In this document: in pieces, positions 16,810-24,097 of the stretch | Layout: every line of letters starts with the position of its first letter | Position numbering within the stretch: the stretch's first letter is position 1 | Assembly: GCA_002385265.1 (NCBI GenBank) | Contig: DGDD01000263.1 | Location: 1-39,480 of the forward strand | DNA from: Chitinophagaceae bacterium UBA3961 | Lineage (GTDB): Bacteria; Bacteroidota; Bacteroidia; Chitinophagales; Chitinophagaceae | Direction: 5' to 3' | DNA: 39,480 bases | Position numbers and translations under genes: made by a program | Notes under the pieces: model-generated | Seen by the model: the letters and a program-made list of their open reading frames with translations, nothing else | What the model was told of the DNA's origin: nothing | The model's database searches: none

Positions 16810-17730
16810 ATGATTTTGACCATTACACTCAATCCTTGCATCGATAAAAGTTCCACCTTACCCATTTTAGAACCGGAAACAAAGCTTCGCTGTGCGGAAG
16901 TAGTACATGAAGCCGGCGGTGGCGGCATCAATGTGTCAAAAGCATTGAAAAAATTAAGCTTACCCTCCTTTGCATTATTTCCTGCGGGTGGTCACAATGG
17001 AAACATGCTTTGTTCAATTTTGAAGAAAGATGATATTCTCTTTCATGCAATAGATACGCAAGTTGAAACCAGAGAGAATTGGATAGTATTAGAAAACAAT
17101 ACCAATCACCAATTCCGTTTTACTTTTCCTGGCAGAAAGGTTTCAGAAGATATCATTCACAGAATCGTAGATAAGATTCGTTCCATTAAGCCCGAGTTTA
17201 TTATCGCGAGTGGCAGCATGCCCCCGGGTTTACCGGAATCAAGCTACGGAATGATCATAGATGCTGCAGCAGAAATTGGCTGCAAATGTGTGATTGACAC
17301 TTCAGGTTCGGCCTTGGAAGCAATAAAAGGTAGAAAAGCTTTTTTAATTAAGCCAAATATTGGTGAAATGAGTAAGCTTCTTGATATGGATAAAATAGCG
17401 CCACATGAAGTAGCTGATTGTGCCCATAAATTGATTGAGGAGGAATATTCTTCCTTTGTTGTAGTTTCTATGGGCGCAGATGGAGCATGGTTGGTAGGAA
17501 AAGAAGAACGGCATTTCGTAAAAGCCCCTTCCGTTCCAAAGAAGAGTACTGTAGGAGCCGGCGATAGTATGGTTGCCGGAATTACCTACGCGCTTCACAA
17601 TGGCTGTAGCATTAAGGAAGCGATACAATGGGGTGTTGCATGTGGAAGTGCTGCTACAATGAACGAGGGTACACAGCTATTTGATGCGAGTACCGTTGAA
17701 CTTTTATTGAAACAAATACAACTTTCTTAG
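16810..17730 (+). CDS. PfkB-family hexose-phosphate kinase (1-phosphofructokinase/6-phosphofructokinase II type)
   Basis: Ribokinase-fold sugar kinase of 306 aa. The start MILTITLNPCIDKS and the motif EAGGGGINVSKALKKL place it in the FruK/PfkB/LacC branch. ASGSMPPG is a second signature. The catalytic STVGAGDSMVAG motif with its base Asp lies near residue 250. It should phosphorylate fructose-6-phosphate, fructose-1-phosphate or tagatose-6-phosphate; which one is not decidable here. No fru PTS genes are nearby. It begins 1 bp after the DsbA-like stop. Its TAG abuts the stop of the convergent minus-strand gene with no base between. Confidence 0.92.
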   Translation: MILTITLNPCIDKSSTLPILEPETKLRCAEVVHEAGGGGINVSKALKKLSLPSFALFPAGGHNGNMLCSILKKDDILFHAIDTQVETRENWIVLENNTNHQFRFTFPGRKVSEDIIHRIVDKIRSIKPEFIIASGSMPPGLPESSYGMIIDAAAEIGCKCVIDTSGSALEAIKGRKAFLIKPNIGEMSKLLDMDKIAPHEVADCAHKLIEEEYSSFVVVSMGADGAWLVGKEERHFVKAPSVPKKSTVGAGDSMVAGITYALHNGCSIKEAIQWGVACGSAATMNEGTQLFDASTVELLLKQIQLS

Positions 17731-18189
17731 CTATTTTTTTCGAAAAGCAGATTCATACATTTCAATCCATTTATCAACTGAAATTTTCTTACATAATTCT
17801 CCAATCAAATCATAGGGAATTTGATCTGGTTTCTTAAATCGAATACAAGACTTACCCATATCTAATTTTGCTAGTCCCAATTTGGCGTATTCTTCTTGAA
17901 ACCATTTGGTTAATACCGGGTCAGCATACAACCCCATATTATACAATGCTATAAAGTTCTTTTGAGCGGCAATATTAAGGAAAGGAAGGGGTAGCTTAGG
18001 GTCGCAATGGTAGCCATTGGGGTAAGTACTATGCGGTACAACAAAGCCGATCATGTTATAACTGATCTGTTCTTTAAATCCTTTTGGCAAGTTTTTCTTT
18101 ACGATTGCTCTGAGTTTTTTTACTGCTGCTTGTTGTGGCTCGGCAATCTTTTCGATGTATTCATCAACCGAACCGGCTTCAATTTTCAT
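17731..18189 (-). CDS. DUF1801 domain protein
   Basis: Small cytoplasmic protein of 152 aa. The ATG at 18189 (MKIEAGSVDEYIEKI) is chosen over an in-frame GTG five codons upstream. The DUF1801 fold is suggested by VKKLRAIVKKNLPKGFKEQISYNMIGFVVP and by the C-terminal YDLIGELCKKISVDKWIEMYESAFRKK. Function is unknown. It is a second DUF1801 protein about 3 kb from the YdeI-like one, of a different subfamily. A terminator separates it from the upstream minus-strand gene, so it is probably transcribed alone. It has no terminator of its own before the pfkB-like gene. Confidence 0.85.
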   Translation of the reverse strand: MKIEAGSVDEYIEKIAEPQQAAVKKLRAIVKKNLPKGFKEQISYNMIGFVVPHSTYPNGYHCDPKLPLPFLNIAAQKNFIALYNMGLYADPVLTKWFQEEYAKLGLAKLDMGKSCIRFKKPDQIPYDLIGELCKKISVDKWIEMYESAFRKK

Positions 18190-18211
18190 ACAAGAGGTTT
18201 TCACTAAAGTT

Positions 18212-18245
18212 AAAGAGCCGTCCCGATATTTTGGGATGGCTCTTT
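18212..18245 (-). terminator. Terminator of the ECF sigma operon
   Basis: AAAGAGCC-GTCCC pairs with GGGAT-GGCTCTTT around a 7-nt loop. On the minus strand it follows the stop of the Spy-like gene and is followed by a short T stretch. It also carries an AT-rich tail on the plus strand. Confidence 0.8.
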
Positions 18246-18263
18246 ATTTATTTTATTGAATGA

Positions 18264-18656
18264 TTACTGTCGGGGGCCTCTTTGGGGTCTCATAGAAGGT
18301 TCTATTTCTTCTTTCCATTTTTTATACTGTTCTTCTGTCAAAATCTTCTTGAGTTTTGAGTCTCTTTCGTCGGTAAGGGGTTGCATTTTTTCACGCATTA
18401 CTTGCGGATCAGGACGCTCGCCACTACCCATCATCTCTTCTCTTAATTTGTCTTGACCTTTGTAATAGGTAGTAAATACTTCATCAATTTCTTTCAGTTT
18501 AGCCTCTCCGGGTTTGAAAGCTGAATCCATTTTTTCGTGAATCATTTTCACTCTTTCTTCAACCGTTCTACGCTGAAAACCGCCTCCGCCGCCTTGGGCG
18601 AATAATGCTACAGATGATACTGTAAGGGCAAAAGCCAACAGGAATAACTTCTTCAT
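18264..18656 (-). CDS. Secreted Spy/CpxP-like protein
   Basis: Exported helical protein of 130 aa. A signal peptide (about 1-21, ending LFAQ) leads into a glycine-rich stretch. Charged helices follow, including EERVKMIHEKMDSAF, DERDSKLKKILTEEQYKKWKEE and a Pro/Arg/Gln tail. The LTEEQYKKW segment resembles the LTxxQ motif of Spy/CpxP periplasmic chaperones. It is the last gene of the sigma-factor run, 70 bp after the metal-resistance-type protein, and probably an envelope stress effector. The assignment to Spy rests on pattern only. Confidence 0.8.
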   Translation of the reverse strand: MKKLFLLAFALTVSSVALFAQGGGGGFQRRTVEERVKMIHEKMDSAFKPGEAKLKEIDEVFTTYYKGQDKLREEMMGSGERPDPQVMREKMQPLTDERDSKLKKILTEEQYKKWKEEIEPSMRPQRGPRQ

Positions 18657-18726
18657 ATTATTAAGTTTAATAGAAGATTGGACGTCGATTCTTCAAAAAC
18701 CTTTTCTTGAGGAAATGAAAATTTTG

Positions 18727-19227
18727 TTAATCGCGCTTTTGGGGTCCGCGGTTCTTACCAAACCAAGGTGGTCGGTTGATCATTCTACTTACAACGGTAT
18801 CAAACTTAGGAAGTTGATCGGGAGTACAAATGGCTCTCACTTTTGCAAAATGACGGTACATCGATAATTCCATTTTTGCTTGTGTAGCAGCCAAGCTATC
18901 TGCTTTTACGGCTAAAGCACTATCACCGATACTTGTGTTGTTTAGATTACTGTACATCGACTTCTTGATGGACCGAACTTGTTCACTCCAATATTTCATA
19001 GAGTCACGGTTTTGATCCAACAGTATTTTAAAAGTATCTGCTTGTGATTTTGAGAAACCCAGTTCCTTCGTCATTTGTTCTACCATCGAAAACCCTCCTC
19101 TATTCATCGGTGGCTTTCCGGAACGGTTGCTCCAAACGGTAAAATACAGCACCAATAATACGTTCGACACCAAGAGGATGCCTATGAGTATTACCAACGC
19201 TTTGTTATTACGAATTAGTTGATTCAT
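18727..19227 (-). CDS. Membrane-anchored CpxP/CnrX-like (periplasmic metal sensor type) protein
   Basis: Protein of 166 aa with one N-terminal membrane helix (about 9-31) and a periplasmic helical domain. Segments MTKELGFSKSQADTFKILLDQNRDSMKYW and YRHFAKVRAICTPDQLPKFDTVVSRM follow the heavy-metal-resistance (Metal_resist) pattern. In characterised systems such proteins modulate an ECF sigma/anti-sigma pair. Its ATG overlaps the upstream stop (ATGA), which implies translational coupling with the putative anti-sigma protein. A single Cys is present and no obvious metal cluster, so metal binding is not established. Confidence 0.82.
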   Translation of the reverse strand: MNQLIRNNKALVILIGILLVSNVLLVLYFTVWSNRSGKPPMNRGGFSMVEQMTKELGFSKSQADTFKILLDQNRDSMKYWSEQVRSIKKSMYSNLNNTSIGDSALAVKADSLAATQAKMELSMYRHFAKVRAICTPDQLPKFDTVVSRMINRPPWFGKNRGPQKRD

Positions 19228-19574
19228 TTCTCATCAATTGTTGCAAGATAGCTTTCTGAGGCAGTATTGGTAAGTGAATATTCATTAGCCATCATTTGCT
19301 CCACATCAGAAGAGTTTACTCCGGCTGAAGTTTCATAATTGGTGCTAGATGAATTAAAAGCCCAGAAGTTTAAAATGAGCACCAGTAAGGCTGTTGCTAA
19401 CGCAAAAGAAGGTTTTGCAAGCTGACTGGAAAATCGACCCCAAGTCGATTGTCTCGCATACATCGCCGCCTCAATTCTTGTATACAAAAAAGGCGAAGCT
19501 TCGGCACGTTGTATGCCGTCAACACTATTTAATGTTGATTCAATTCGTTCTTCTATGTTGTAGCTTTTGCTCAT
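19224..19574 (-). CDS. Putative anti-sigma factor, single-pass membrane protein
   Basis: Small protein of 116 aa without a clear family match. The cytoplasmic N-terminus (about 1-52) begins MSKSYNIEERIESTLNSVDG and is followed by one membrane helix (about 54-72, FALATALLVLILNFWAF) and a short Ser/Thr/Glu-rich exterior part. Its place directly after an ECF sigma gene (41 bp) and its topology suggest an anti-sigma factor, but it lacks the zinc-binding HxxxCxxC motif of ZAS proteins. The next gene overlaps its stop by 4 bp. Confidence 0.7.
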   Translation of the reverse strand: MSKSYNIEERIESTLNSVDGIQRAEASPFLYTRIEAAMYARQSTWGRFSSQLAKPSFALATALLVLILNFWAFNSSSTNYETSAGVNSSDVEQMMANEYSLTNTASESYLATIDEK

Positions 19575-19615
19575 CTTACTTCAATTTAGACGTTTTAAGG
19601 GACAAAAACTTGCTT

Positions 19616-20203
19616 TTAATCTTTGGATTTTTCGTAATAATCTGCCAGAAACTTTCGAAGATTTTGCTTTGCTCTATGCATCAATGACTCGATGGATGGA
19701 ACAGAAGTCTCCAAAATCTCCGCCACTTCTGCGTAACTCAACCCCTCAATCTTGTTTAAAGTGAATGCAACTTTTTGATTTTCAGGAAGTTTCTGTATTG
19801 CTTGAAACAAAACGGAAGCGTTTTCTTTGTTTTCGATAACCACACCGGGATGATGGAATTCCGGTAATTCGATCGGTTCAAGGGATTCCCCGGTGAACAA
19901 GCTCTGAATAAACCCAAATCTCTTTTTTCGTTTCTTCTTTCTGATCCAATCGAGTGATTTGGTAACGGCAATTCGGTACAACCAGGTCGACAATTTCGAC
20001 TCTCCCTTGAATTGATGAATACTCTCGAACGCTTGAACAAATACGTCTTGTGTTATGTCTTCTGCATCCTCCGGCTGTTGTAGAATGCCTAAAACCGTGT
20101 TGTAAATCATGTCTTTCCATTGATTAACAACAGTTTTGTAGGCTTCCGGGTTACCCTTTTTGAGTTGTATGATGAGATCCTGATCGTTCAAAAAAAGATA
20201 CAA
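19616..20203 (-). CDS. ECF-type RNA polymerase sigma factor
   Basis: Sigma-70 family extracytoplasmic function factor of about 195 aa. Region 2 (about 12-85) has YNTVLGILQQPEDAEDITQDVF and STWLYRIAVTKSLDWIRK. Region 4 (about 130-185) has LPENQKVAFTLNKIEGLSYAEVAEILE and SVPSIESLMHRAKQNLRKFL. No ATG lies in the usable part of the frame: an in-frame TAA sits five codons before the TTG at 20203, and a second TTG is at 20191, so initiation is probably at one of these TTG codons. It heads a four-gene envelope-stress-like unit. Confidence 0.93.
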   Translation of the reverse strand: MYLFLNDQDLIIQLKKGNPEAYKTVVNQWKDMIYNTVLGILQQPEDAEDITQDVFVQAFESIHQFKGESKLSTWLYRIAVTKSLDWIRKKKRKKRFGFIQSLFTGESLEPIELPEFHHPGVVIENKENASVLFQAIQKLPENQKVAFTLNKIEGLSYAEVAEILETSVPSIESLMHRAKQNLRKFLADYYEKSKD

Positions 20204-20223
20204 GTTTGCGGAAAATTAAGGCT

Positions 20224-20249
20224 AATTGATCGATAATGGCCTATCAATT
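20224..20249. promoter_or_regulatory. Inverted repeat upstream of the ECF sigma gene
   Basis: AATTGAT (20224-20230) and ATCAATT (20243-20249) are perfect 7-bp arms 12 bp apart, 21 bp before the TTG start. A second small stem, AACGGC/GCCGTT (20265-20281), lies beside it in the divergent spacer. Either could be an operator. Confidence 0.35.
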
Positions 20250-20296
20250 GCTGAAGTTTCTATGAACGGCGAACCGCCGTTTTAAACCATCGTTAA

Positions 20297-20324
20297 TTGA
20301 ATTTCAATAACTAAACTTATCTTG
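20297..20324 (+). promoter_or_regulatory. Probable promoter of the DUF5606 gene
   Basis: TTG (20297-20299), an 18-bp spacer and TATCTTG (20318-20324), close to TAnnTTTG, end 27 nt before the ATG at 20352. Confidence 0.45.
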
Positions 20325-20351
20325 CACCTTCAAAATGTGTAATTGACAACT

Positions 20352-20942
20352 ATGGAATACAGTAAACTTATTGCCGTAACGGGCTTACCTGGTCTTCAAG
20401 AATTAATCAGTAGTAAAAATGATGGCGCTATTGTGCGTTCATTAGAGGACAAGTCAACAAAATTTGTGTCTTCTCGCATTCACAACTTTTCTCATTTGGA
20501 AAGTATTGAAGTATATACCATTCGTGAGAATGTAAACTTGATCGAGATTTTTCACGCAATGGACAAAGCCGGGGTAACCCTTCCGGACGAAAAAGATGCA
20601 AAAGCCGTAAAGTCTTACTTTGAAAAAGTATATGCGGATTTGGATTTCGACCGTGTTTACAACAGCGATATGAAGAAGATGGTTAAGTGGTTCTCTATCT
20701 TGAAAACAGCCGGTGTTGAGCTAAAACTGAGTGAAGTTCCTGCTGAAGAAGAAGTAGTTGAAGAAGCTCCAGCGGTTGTGGAAGAAACACCAAAAAAGAA
20801 AGCAGCCCCTAAAGCAAAAAAAGAAGCTACTGAAGAAAGTGAGGCGGCTCCAAAGAAAAAGGCGGCCCCTAAAACTAAAAAGGAAGCCACTGAATCTGAT
20901 GAAGAAGCTCCTAAGAAAAAAGCAGCTCCTAAAAAGAAATAA
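20352..20942 (+). CDS. DUF5606 domain protein with lysine-rich 20-residue repeat tail
   Basis: Cytoplasmic protein of 196 aa. The ATG at 20352 is preferred over a TTG three codons upstream. The core (about 1-126) opens with KLIAVTGLPGLQELISSKNDG and IVRSLEDKSTKFV, matching the Bacteroidota DUF5606/DUF6852 pattern, whose function is unknown. An acidic hinge (130-146, EEEVVEEAPAVVEE) leads to a histone H1-like tail. In it the unit KKKAAPK...KKEATE recurs at 148, 168 and 188, exactly every 20 residues (60 bp). The tail suggests nucleic acid or ribosome binding, but this is inference. Its own promoter and a strong terminator make it a single-gene unit. Confidence 0.88.
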   Translation: MEYSKLIAVTGLPGLQELISSKNDGAIVRSLEDKSTKFVSSRIHNFSHLESIEVYTIRENVNLIEIFHAMDKAGVTLPDEKDAKAVKSYFEKVYADLDFDRVYNSDMKKMVKWFSILKTAGVELKLSEVPAEEEVVEEAPAVVEETPKKKAAPKAKKEATEESEAAPKKKAAPKTKKEATESDEEAPKKKAAPKKK

Positions 20943-20960
20943 CAATAACGATTTATTAAT

Positions 20961-20998
20961 AAAGCTGTTCCTATCTTCAGGAACGGCTTTTGTTTTTT
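20961..20998 (+). terminator. Rho-independent terminator after the DUF5606 gene
   Basis: AAAGCTGTTCCT (20961-20972) pairs with AGGAACGGCTTT (20979-20990) with one wobble around a 6-nt loop, followed by TTGTTTTTT. Confidence 0.92.
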
Positions 20999-21016
20999 AA
21001 ATAATCAGTCTAAACT

Positions 21017-22744
21017 ATGAGTTACTCAGCAGCATTAGAAAAACCAGTACGTCATTTCTTGCCAGAAAACTTTACCATCTCCGATTGGCAATCGCTTGAA
21101 CCATACTTCAATAACCTACTTCAAAGAGAGCTTAACAGTGTAGAAGCGCTCGAGGCTTGGTTAAAAGATAGTAGTGAGTTGGAAGCCATCATAAGCGAAG
21201 ACGCTTGCTGGCGTCAAATAAGAATGACTTGCGACACTACCGACAAAGAATTGGAAAACGCATTCGTATTTTTTGTTACGGAAATTCAACCTAAAATTCA
21301 GCCCATCGCCGATTTGTTGAACCGTAAGTTCATTGAATGTCCATTCACCGCCTCTCTGAACAAAGAGAAGTACTTTACTTATATACGTAGCATTAAGAAA
21401 AGCATTGAATTGTTTCGGGAAGAAAACATAGCCCTTCAATCTGAATTAAGCGTGTTGGGTCAACAATTTGGTGCTATTTCAGGTAAAATGACCATTGAAG
21501 TGAATGGAAAAGAGTACACTTTACAACAGGCCGCAAAATTTCTAGAACAAGAAGATCGAGGTTTACGTGAGTCGGTTTATCGCAAAATCAATGAACGCAG
21601 ATTAGAAGACAAACAAGCCCTTGATGACTTGTTCAGTACACTCGTTCAAAAAAGACATCAGGTTGCTTTAAATGCAGGGTTTGAGAACTACAGAGATTAT
21701 AAGTTTAAAGAACTAGGACGGTTCGATTATACAAAAGAGTCTTGCTTTGAATTCCATCGGGCAGTAAAAGAAGAAGTACTCCCTTTGGTTAAACTTATTT
21801 ATCAGCGGAAACAAAAATCGCTTAAACTTGAAAAGCTCCGCCCCTGGGATTTAGAAGCACAACCATCCGGTGTTCAGCCATTGAAACCATTCACAACAGG
21901 AGCAGAGTTATTGAGCAAAACCGTTCAATGTTTTGAAAAATTGAATCCCTTTTTTGCAGATTGTTTGCGCACCATGGATAAAATGAAGCGGTTTGATCTT
22001 GAAAGTAGAATTGGAAAAGCGCCCGGAGGATACAACTGTCCGTTAGCAGAAACAGGTGCGCCCTTTATTTTCATGAATGCTGCCGGACAAATGAGCGATG
22101 TTACAACAATGGTTCACGAGGGCGGACATGCGATACATTCTTTCCTGGCGCATCCGCTTGAATTAAGCGCTTTCAAAGAGTATCCTATGGAAATTGCCGA
22201 AGTGGCCAGTATGGCTATGGAATTGTTCAGCATGGACCATTGGGAAGTATTTTTCGAGAATGCGGAAGACCTGAAACGTGCTAAGGAACATCAATTGGAG
22301 CGCGTTATTACCATCTTCCCTTGGATTGCAACTATTGACAAGTTTCAACATTGGATTTATGAAAATCCACAACATAGCTTAGATGCCAGAAAAGTTAAAT
22401 GGTTAGAAATCTTGAATGAGTTCTCTACTGATGTAATTGATTTTGAAGGATTAACAAAATACCGTGAATACGGGTGGCAGCGCCAACTTCACTTATTCGA
22501 AGTGCCTTTCTATTACATTGAATATGGTATTGCACAATTGGGTGCAATTGGGCTATGGAAGCGATATAAAGAAAACAAGCAAGCAGCACTTGAGGGCTAT
22601 ATTGCGTCTTTAAGTAAAGGTGGAACATTAACTCTACCTGAATTATATAGTACTGCCGGCATAGAATTTAATTTTTCGCCTGCACATATTAAGCAATTAA
22701 TGCAATTCGTTAAGAACGAGATGGATAGTTTGCTAAACAACTAA
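21017..22744 (+). CDS. M3 family oligoendopeptidase (PepF/thimet-type)
   Basis: Cytoplasmic zinc metallopeptidase of 575 aa that cleaves short peptides. The N-terminal helical region (about 1-200) is followed by the catalytic domain with the zinc motif HEGGH (H367, E368, H371) and a glutamate ligand about 24 residues on, in MEIAEVASMAME (E395). The segment GKAPGGYNCPL upstream of the motif and the C-terminal Tyr-rich FYYIEYGIAQLGA stretch, which shapes the substrate site, are also typical. There is no signal peptide. It stands alone between two terminators. Confidence 0.93.
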   Translation: MSYSAALEKPVRHFLPENFTISDWQSLEPYFNNLLQRELNSVEALEAWLKDSSELEAIISEDACWRQIRMTCDTTDKELENAFVFFVTEIQPKIQPIADLLNRKFIECPFTASLNKEKYFTYIRSIKKSIELFREENIALQSELSVLGQQFGAISGKMTIEVNGKEYTLQQAAKFLEQEDRGLRESVYRKINERRLEDKQALDDLFSTLVQKRHQVALNAGFENYRDYKFKELGRFDYTKESCFEFHRAVKEEVLPLVKLIYQRKQKSLKLEKLRPWDLEAQPSGVQPLKPFTTGAELLSKTVQCFEKLNPFFADCLRTMDKMKRFDLESRIGKAPGGYNCPLAETGAPFIFMNAAGQMSDVTTMVHEGGHAIHSFLAHPLELSAFKEYPMEIAEVASMAMELFSMDHWEVFFENAEDLKRAKEHQLERVITIFPWIATIDKFQHWIYENPQHSLDARKVKWLEILNEFSTDVIDFEGLTKYREYGWQRQLHLFEVPFYYIEYGIAQLGAIGLWKRYKENKQAALEGYIASLSKGGTLTLPELYSTAGIEFNFSPAHIKQLMQFVKNEMDSLLNN

Positions 22745-22795
22745 GTGTTTTAAAAAATACCCACATTGTGGTATAGGCAATGTCATTTAGTGGGC

Positions 22796-22803
22796 TATCT
22801 TTG
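22796..22803 (+). promoter_or_regulatory. Orphan TAnnTTTG box downstream of the M3 peptidase
   Basis: TATCTTTG is an exact match to the Bacteroidota -7 box, yet no gene follows on this strand before the terminator at 22874-22909. No good -33 partner was found at the usual distance. Confidence 0.35.
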
Positions 22804-22822
22804 GTATATCAAATGAACTGAT

Positions 22823-22837
22823 AGCGATTGTATCGCT
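22823..22837. repeat. Short perfect inverted repeat
   Basis: AGCGAT-TGT-ATCGCT has perfect 6-bp arms with a 3-nt loop, inside the gene-free stretch 22745-22907. Confidence 0.5.
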
Positions 22838-22873
22838 CCATCATAAAAAAGCTACTAATCAGAGCCTTAACCA

Positions 22874-22909
22874 AAAGTCCCGGTGTTTCCACATCGGGGC
22901 TTTCTTTTT
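22874..22909 (+). terminator. Rho-independent terminator
   Basis: AAAGTCCCG (22874-22882) pairs with CGGGGCTTT (22895-22903) with one wobble, followed by CTTTTT. The stop codon of the convergent Fur-family gene lies at the end of this T-run. Confidence 0.85.
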
Positions 22910-23324
22910 AGCGGCAGTTCTTGCAAACGCCGTTTACTACCATGTGAAATTCTTTTGCTTTAAATCCGTTGGGGAGTTTAACTATTGGAATTGATACTTC
23001 CGACAAACAAGAAGTATCGCCGCAGTTGTCACAAATGAAATGAACGTGATTATCGTGGTGGTGTCCTTCTTTACAGTCATCTTTACATAGAGCGTAGCGA
23101 ATAGAGTTATCAGCCGTTGGAATTGTATGAACCATTCCTTTCTCTAAGAAAGTTTGAAGGGTTCTATAAACCGTTACCCGATCATACTTTTCGTCTGTCT
23201 TTTTTTCGATGTCGGCGTGTGAGAGCGCTCCATTTGCTTCTAAAAACAATTCTAGAATTCGTTTACGGCTTTCCGTAACACTTAGCTGATTTTGCTTTAA
23301 TAAATAATCGATCTGAGCTTGCAT
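22908..23324 (-). CDS. Fur-family metalloregulator
   Basis: Metal-responsive repressor of 138 aa. The N-terminal winged helix (about 12-78) contains the recognition helix DRVTVYRTLQTFLEKG. The dimer/metal domain has HHHDNHVHFICDNCG with a CxxC at C98/C101 and ends with a second CxxC at C134/C137, which together look like a structural zinc site. Whether it is Fur, Zur or PerR cannot be decided from these residues. It starts 6 bp after the stop of the SCO1-like gene and shares its transcript. A palindrome beyond SCO1 is a candidate operator. Confidence 0.93.
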   Translation of the reverse strand: MQAQIDYLLKQNQLSVTESRKRILELFLEANGALSHADIEKKTDEKYDRVTVYRTLQTFLEKGMVHTIPTADNSIRYALCKDDCKEGHHHDNHVHFICDNCGDTSCLSEVSIPIVKLPNGFKAKEFHMVVNGVCKNCR

Positions 23325-23330
23325 GGTCTG

Positions 23331-23981
23331 CTATTTACTAAATAAGTTATTCGAGAAATTTCCATCCATTGCCTTTTCCTTCAAAATTCGAGGAATATCT
23401 TCCTCCAGTTCTTTTAATTCCTTTTTCTTTAGACCATCGTAAATTTTTCTTACTCTTCCATTTCTATCCACCAAGGCGAAGAATTGCGTATGCATAAACT
23501 GATCTTCTATTTTCTGCAGGCCGTTCTTTGGGTCGTCTAATAAATAACTATTTCTAGCTGTTAAATACAAACTGTCTTTTCTGCCGGTCAAAAACCACCA
23601 TTTTTTGTTGTCTACCTGCAAAGAATCGGAATAATGTTTTAGCACGGGAAAACTATCGCGATCAGGATCACAGGTATGAGATACTACAATGAAGTCGGGC
23701 TCCGATTTAAACTTCTCGTAAATCACCTTCATGTTGGTGTTCAGCATTGGACAAATATTCGGGCAAGTGGTAAAGAAAAATTCCGTTACATAGACTCTTC
23801 CTTTTAAATCGGTTTCTGTCACTTTTTCCCCATCCTGATTAATAAAACTAAAGGGGCGAACGTAACTGAGCACCGGTAGTTTCACTTCTTCATACCCGGG
23901 TATCAATTTGGTCATCGTGAAATAAAATCCTCCGATCAAAACCGCGAAAAAAACGCCGTAATAAAGCCACTTCCTATTCAT
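23331..23981 (-). CDS. SCO1/SenC-family copper chaperone-like protein
   Basis: Membrane-anchored thioredoxin-fold protein of 216 aa, a family known for delivering copper to cytochrome oxidase CuA. The ATG at 23981 is chosen because it places an N-terminal anchor helix (about 5-25) directly at the start; a 26-codon extension to a TTG at 24059 would run into the divergent control region. The copper-binding set is complete: C73 and C77 in TTCPNICPMLN, and H164 in FMHTQFF. It is the first gene before the Fur-family regulator and divergent from a MerC-like gene. Confidence 0.92.
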   Translation of the reverse strand: MNRKWLYYGVFFAVLIGGFYFTMTKLIPGYEEVKLPVLSYVRPFSFINQDGEKVTETDLKGRVYVTEFFFTTCPNICPMLNTNMKVIYEKFKSEPDFIVVSHTCDPDRDSFPVLKHYSDSLQVDNKKWWFLTGRKDSLYLTARNSYLLDDPKNGLQKIEDQFMHTQFFALVDRNGRVRKIYDGLKKKELKELEEDIPRILKEKAMDGNFSNNLFSK

Positions 23982-24051
23982 TTTGCTCCGTTTTTGTAAA
24001 GGTAGTTTCTTTTTTAGTGGAACCTTTGTTAAGTCGTTACAACAAAATATT

Positions 24052-24066
24052 TGCAACAAAGTTGCA
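24052..24066. promoter_or_regulatory. Perfect palindrome between SCO1-like and merC-like genes (candidate metalloregulator operator)
   Basis: TGCAAC-AAA-GTTGCA has perfect 6-bp arms. It lies 70 bp before the SCO1-like ATG and overlaps the -33 element (24062-24064) of the merC-like promoter. Its position next to a Fur-family gene suggests an operator, which is inference. Confidence 0.5.
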
Positions 24067-24093
24067 TCAATTTAAAATAAGAACCTACCTTTG
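24062..24093 (+). promoter_or_regulatory. Probable merC-like gene promoter, leaderless spacing
   Basis: TTG (24062-24064), a 21-bp spacer and TACCTTTG (24086-24093), an exact TAnnTTTG, end 4 nt before the ATG at 24098. Confidence 0.6.
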
Positions 24094-24097
24094 CGGT

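Noticed and set aside
23982..24059. 26-codon N-terminal extension of the SCO1-like protein from a TTG start
   Set aside because: It would cover the divergent control region and place charged residues before a normal anchor helix. The ATG at 23981 fits the family.
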